In this document: piece after piece, positions 19,167 to 23,469 of the stretch
How the letters are laid out: each line of letters begins with the position of its first letter
Numbering within the stretch: position 1 is the first letter of the stretch
Assembly: GCA_000934455.1 (NCBI GenBank)
Contig: KN882724.1
Coordinates: 15,270 to 38,738 of the forward strand
DNA: 23,469 nt
Direction: 5' to 3'
Source of the DNA: Apostichopus parvimensis
Taxonomy: Eukaryota; Echinodermata; Holothuroidea; Aspidochirotida; Stichopodidae
Notes under the pieces: generated by a model
Told to the model about the DNA's origin: nothing
What the model saw: only the letters and a program-made list of their open reading frames with translations
Database searches by the model: none
Translations under genes and position numbers: made by a program

Positions 19167-21119
19167 ACCGGGGATCCAGCAAACACCACAATGAGGGTCT
19201 AACAAAACGGTCCTACTGTGTGTTCAGGAGTATCGTTTATAGTACGCTATTTGACGTGTATGAACAAAAGAAACGATGGAATATTATGCTAATATTATAT
19301 ATAAAAAAAACCTGATGACGCGTCCTCGAACAAGTTTCAAACAATGAGTCATTATACGGTTAACAAGCTAACGTGATTCGTACATGCATGTGTAATAAAT
19401 TTTTATAGACACGATTATCTGCAGGTTTTTTTTTATTTCTTGACTGCGAAGCATTTCATCGGATCATGGTATCCCTTTAAAGATTGGAAGTCACGATGCC
19501 AAGACAACTGAGCTATGAGGTTAACAGATCACCACGGTTAACCGCTCAAGAGCCACCTGAAAGATTATTCGGTGACATGAAATGATACAAGCGATAAAAG
19601 ATTTAATTTTGTAATTTAATTGCTTTAATTGTTTTATTTGCTTGACATTACCTTCTCTCTTTGCTTCCTCCATTTTCAATTTCAAACACTGTCCCTTTTA
19701 CTATCCATGATATGGATGTGGTTAGGTACTAAGAACATTGTCTTAACGTGTTCGCTTTGATACGGTAGCTCCTGTAGGATTCATGATCTCAAACGTTAGT
19801 GGTTTGTAACATCTAATGTCTATATTTTTACATAAAGTTCACACATATCACGGGAAAACATACGTGGAAACAGACTCTGTCATGAGAATTTAACTGTACG
19901 AATGTAATAACGTACGAACATGGTTAGAGTTGACGGGGAGGAAGTCATGGTTGGACAGCTTCTCACACTTTTACCGCCACGATTAACACTCTTGGGGAAA
20001 AGTTGTGAAAATTCAAGCAATTGTATCCACTAATAAAGATTCCAAGATTCCCACTTGTTCAGAACCCCCCCCCCCCCCCCCCACCATATCCCATTCGCTA
20101 CCTACCTTCAAACTCAAATGGGCACTCCGCCTATCGATGAATTACTAAATATTGTACGGCCGCTATCGAAATTTAAGCAGATTGGAATAAAGCCAACAAC
20201 TAGTCGAAAGAATAAATGAATATCAATCAAAAAAGGAAGGTGAAGCCGAACTGAAAAATAAATTCAACTAAGAAATCCCTTGGTAATATGACAAGTATTA
20301 TTTTAATCAATTATCGAACAACTTGGACTGCATTTCACTTTATTATGGATATTTGGAGATCGCATTTAATTTCATTTCATTTGAAGCGGTCTTCGTTTTT
20401 ACTTTCAAGTTCAAAATGTGGATTTATCGCATACCCAATAATATACCTCTACCTTGAGTGCTGCAATCATGTACTCCTATATCGTGGTTGACATTCGCTA
20501 TAACGAAGACTTAAATCAAAGGTCTCCTAAAATATTGTCTTTAACATAGATAAAATAAAATAATATATTTGACAGCGTTATTAAAACATAAAATAAAATA
20601 GAAAGGGATCGATGAGCATAACCAATGATGCCTGGACTAAGGAGCAAATATCATCATCAAATTTATATTAAAGAATCATTCCGGTAAAACCGAAAAAGAT
20701 TATAAGTAGATTACATACAGTAAAAATGTTATAACTTGCATCTACAAACAAACGAATAAACTAATTAAGAGTCGGTTATACGGATTGTATAATCATTTTG
20801 TTAATACCTTTGTTTCATTTCATTGTTACATTTAAAGCAAAGTGTATCTTTCAATTTTCTCATCTGGTTCGATGACATTATCTGTTACCCATCTCTTCCG
20901 ACAATTTAAGTCTATTATATATGGACTTCATTCTTTATGTCTTCCCAGCCGTTAATCTTCTCTACCAGCTCCCACACGAAGGATAGATCAATCTATCAAG
21001 AGAGGAGAAAAGAGTGAGAACTGAAAGATTGACACAAAAAATCAGAAAATTCGAAAGACTGAAACACCTTCCTTAGACTACCTGAGGGGATTTCTGTATT
21101 CCTTACAAATCTCCCGTAT
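19167..21119. other. Intergenic, no gene supported
   Basis: Includes a poly-C tract (18 C, 20065-20082) and a possible tRNA-like A box on the minus strand near 19508-19525 (TAGCTCAGTTG) without a B box. No exon with homology was found. Confidence 0.5.
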
Positions 21120-21129
21120 CTCATGACTA

Positions 21130-22055
21130 GCTATACTTATTAAGAAAAGTCACCCAGGAAAGAACCTGGGCACGAAAAACCAAACAACCGACCGACTGAT
21201 TCGCTCTCAACCCCATTCCCCTTGCATCGGGACTGTGACTGTGTGATCATCGTCAGGTGTGAATCACGATTCCCCTCGAAGGTATACTACACATGATCTT
21301 AGCCAAAATGCCGAGAAGCGATCTCCTGACTAACTATGTTATAACATGTATTGTGTCTGTATTCTTTACGTAAACACCTGCAGTAGCATCTCATGACTAG
21401 CTGTAATACCTTTTAACAAAAGACGCCCAGGATAGAACCTGGGCACGAAAACCAAACTACCGAACGACTGATCCGCTCTCAACCCCATAGTCCCCGTGTA
21501 TGGCAAGCCATGTGGGACAAACACCGCAAAATATATCCGCGTATTAATTCGAATATATACGCGTATTAATTCGAATATACATGTGTTGTACATGTGTAAA
21601 GTTTCGCTTTTTGAAGCGATCTCGCGCGCCCGCCAAAAATTTATCGTTGGTAAATGTACACAGCAAGAGCGGAAATGTTTTTTCGTGTATACTCTAATTA
21701 ATCCGTGCATATATTGGATTTAATCCCCATATGTATTTTATTTAATACGTGTATATATTCGAATTAATACGTGTATATATTCGAATTAATACGTGTATAT
21801 ATTCGAATTAATACGCGGATATATTTAAGCCATATGATTGGCTAATAATATATACGCGTATATATTCCAATTAATACGCGTATAAATTCCAATTAATAAG
21901 CGGTTATATTATGCAGTGTTTGTCCCACATGGCTTGCCATACCCGTGCATCGGGACTGTGACTGTGTGATCATCGTCGGGTGTGTATCACGATTCCCCTC
22001 AGGAGGGAACAGATACTACACATGATCTTAACCAAAAAGGCCGAGAAGCGACTAG
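21130..22055 (+). repeat. Two copies of the dispersed repeat (right cluster), one split by a transposon
   Basis: Copy 1 at about 21121-21350 and copy 2 at about 21393-22055 share long matching blocks: tcatgactagct, cccagga-agaacctgggcacgaaa, ctctcaacccca, catcgggactgtgactgtgtgatcatcgtc, atcacgattcccctc, tacacatgatctta and ccgagaagcga. Copy 2 is interrupted at 21499-21941. Diverged relatives lie at 4860-5765. Not coding. Confidence 0.85.
21499..21941. mobile_element. 443-bp MITE with about 50-bp inverted ends
   Basis: Both ends read TATGGCAAGCCATGTGGGAC inward and stay alike for about 50 bases with few mismatches. CCCGTG (21493-21498 and 21942-21947) is duplicated at the flanks. The neighbouring repeat copy, uninterrupted, shows the single empty site. 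The interior has several near-tandem units of TTCGAATTAATACGYGTATATA around a unique core (about 21580-21730). No transposase. Superfamily not identified: a 6-base duplication, or TA if the TA/TA ends are counted as target. The 114-codon minus ORF across it is a by-product. Confidence 0.88.
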
Positions 22056-22426
22056 CTGTAATTGCACATGGCATCGATACTTCTGACATAGCTATGTATA
22101 CAACCCATGCATATATATGCTCACTTGCACAAGTATACCGACATTCTTCACAAAACCACCTGCATCACGCTACTATAGCAACACCTGGTCACCATTTTGT
22201 GTATCTGTAATTCCTTACAGACACATCCATCCAATGACTAAAGCTTAACCTATCGTTCGCATATACATTTCTGTATTCGTCACATAGATGCGTATACATG
22301 CGTCTTCTTACTAGCTGCAGATATCACTATAATGTGGGTATCAAAACCAGGTCCCGCTTAGCGTACCTGCACCCCCTGACTAGATGCCTTATCATATATG
22401 TGAGGCTCAATATTTCATACGTGGAG
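22056..22426 (-). other. Downstream flank of the DUF4239 gene
   Basis: Would be 3' untranslated or intron sequence depending on how the last exon ends. No AATAAA on the minus strand and no clear exon here. Confidence 0.4.
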
Positions 22427-22561
22427 TTAAAATGGCTTAAAGCTTCTTACACTGAAATATCCACAAAACGGTGAATCCATGTCTGCGATGATGAAACATA
22501 ACACAGTTATGGAGAGGACTGTTATCACACACATGACAAGCTCAACCTGTACAGAGCCAGC
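22427..22561 (-). CDS. DUF4239 gene, last visible exon with PFxG motif
   Basis: Acceptor gttcattatttctttacag at 22562, phase 0. The 37 codons to 22451 are AGSVQVELVMCVITVLSITV, LCFIIA and DMDSPFCGYFS. A donor (AGT then gtaagaag) follows at 22450; without it, eight further codons and a TAA end the protein at 22427. I give the longer form as the feature end because no downstream exon could be supported. Confidence 0.75.
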   Translation of the reverse strand, partial: AGSVQVELVMCVITVLSITVLCFIIADMDSPFCGYFSVRSFKPF

Positions 22562-23239
22562 CTGTAAAGAAATAATGAACGATTGATATTTATGCCAAAT
22601 ACCACATCAAGTTTATGAAGATGCTTGTCGTTACAAAGTCTCTGATGACATATTTTGCCCCCTCCCATTTAAAAAAAAACCAGCCGCCCACTTACGTTCT
22701 CCTTCAGTTATCCTTCCCTTCCCCTGCTCATCCCTCCTCGTATATGCTTATATGTAACTATACCGGCACCGAACTCGTTGCTTTCAATAAATTGCAACGC
22801 AGGAGAATCAAAAAGAAATCAGAGATTCGCTTCGCACAATCGGCACAGTTTATAGCCACCAACACTCCCGGCATTGGAACTGACTATAAGAAAAAGGAAC
22901 GTGTGTTATACCTCCATGATACATTACTTCCCCAAAATATCATATTTTGAAATATTTATCTCATCCAGTCTTCTTAATTTAACTAATCCATAGCTTTAAG
23001 TTGTAACCTTCACCTTCGCCGTTCCCACGGTGACACAGTACTACATTACATAGAACGCTTTGTATAGTCTCATTTCAGCCGTTCTTAATACTTACATCGA
23101 TCAACATAATGCCAAAGAACGAAAAGAATCCAAGTAACTCCAAGAAACCCCACTGAAGAGGATGTATTCGACTTGATAAATACATTTTACGTGTGCTCGC
23201 CAGTGAAACTAACGTCTGGATGTTGGAGACTATTTTATC
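22427..23239 (-). CDS. DUF4239 (bestrophin-like) membrane protein, C-terminal part, 5' end outside the window
   Basis: Two exons (23239-23096, 22561-22451) join in phase 0. The protein shows RKMYLSSRIHPLQW followed by a membrane segment (FLELLGFFSFFGIML), a second membrane segment (LVMCVITVLSITVLCFIIA), and DMDSPFCGYFS. The Arg-rich pair before a Trp, two membrane spans and a D-x-PF-x-G end are the hallmarks I know from DUF4239 (PF14023). The function of this family is not established. The end is ambiguous: the frame may run through to a TAA at 22429-22427 (adding VRSFKPF), or splice at the gtaagaag at 22450. The family often has Val just after PFxG, so read-through fits. The N-terminal part must lie right of the window. 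The nearest AATAAA on this strand is about 690 bases past that stop, inside a transposon. Confidence 0.75.
22562..23095 (-). other. DUF4239 intron
   Basis: Intron of 534 bases between the two exons. A 111-codon plus-strand ORF at 22615-22950 falls wholly inside, has no recognisable domain and is not called. Confidence 0.75.
23096..23239 (-). CDS. DUF4239 gene, penultimate visible exon
   Basis: Acceptor cttgttttcag and donor GAT then gtaagtat; exactly 144 bases, phase 0 at both ends. It begins DKIVSNIQTLVSLASTRKMY and ends GFFSFFGIMLID. Positions 19-31 hold the Arg-containing stretch before the conserved Trp; residues 32-47 form a membrane segment. Confidence 0.82.
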
Positions 23240-23469
23240 CTGAAAACAAGATGATCAAACGTATAATTTCATGCATGGTTGGAATAACGAACCTGACCAG
23301 GGAGTCATCGTATCTTGAAATTCTATTTTGCGCGCAATTAAACCGAAATAAATGTATATACATTGCATGGATAACCGTTTATGAAACAGTTAAATCTGAT
23401 GTTAAACATACTCGTGACAAAGAACAAATGGAGGGCAATGAGGCGGGCGAGGGCGGGGTGGGGGGGGGG
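23240..23469 (-). other. DUF4239 upstream intron, partial
   Basis: Follows the acceptor at 23240 and ends in a G-rich tract at the window edge. No further exon seen. Confidence 0.6.

Noticed and set aside
19652..19728. Possible extra minus-strand exon (open frame beginning YLTTSISWIVK)
   Set aside because: The acceptor has a poor pyrimidine tract, the donor gtaatg is weak and the peptide shows no family motif.
21366..21710. 114-codon minus-strand ORF
   Set aside because: It runs across a repeat and into a MITE; the sequence is explained by inverted ends and tandem units.
22615..22950. 111-codon plus-strand ORF
   Set aside because: Wholly inside the DUF4239 intron, with no recognisable domain.
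13092..23239. One fused gene: DUF4239 spans joined to the CNBD2-like exons
   Set aside because: All ends are phase 0 and on one strand, but 9 kb separates them. The large exon has its own well-placed ATG with an in-frame stop upstream and a likely 5' untranslated exon.

Overview
The window is non-coding-rich animal nuclear DNA. It is AT-rich, has short exons of about 60-150 bp between introns of 0.1-2 kb, and carries many long poly-G and poly-C tracts, tRNA-derived repeats and small inverted-repeat DNA transposons. This looks most like a marine invertebrate. An echinoderm such as a sea cucumber is my guess, from the repeat style and protein flavour only; the species is not identified.

Both recognisable genes lie on the minus strand. 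The main one fills positions about 13256 down to 366 and runs off the left edge. It is a CNBD2-like gene (cyclic nucleotide-binding domain-containing protein 2 family). I rebuilt ten coding exons and a probable 5' untranslated exon from splice sites. All phases agree and give 627 codons without a stop: a long, basic, disordered N-terminal region with seven RRxS/T (PKA-type) sites, a basic amphipathic helix, one complete cyclic nucleotide-binding domain with an intact phosphate-binding cassette, and the start of a second such domain. The second gene enters from the right edge. Two exons (23239-23096 and 22561-22451) encode the C-terminal part of a DUF4239 (bestrophin-like) membrane protein. About 9 kb separates the two genes and I found no supported exon there.

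Region by region: 1-205 degenerate minisatellite; 366-13256 CNBD2-like gene, whose introns hold several repeats (a 20-bp minisatellite at 4967-5206, a tRNA-derived element at 6205, a hAT-like MITE at 9798-10126, a Harbinger-like MITE at 10750-10972); 13257-22426 intergenic, with tRNA-derived remnants, hAT-like elements, homopolymer tracts and a 443-bp inverted-repeat element inserted in one copy of a dispersed repeat; 22427-23239 DUF4239 gene end; 23240-23469 intron or flank.

The two genes share a strand but nothing shows that they work together. The most notable point is the number of PKA consensus sites in a predicted cyclic nucleotide-binding protein, one of them inside the ligand-binding cassette.
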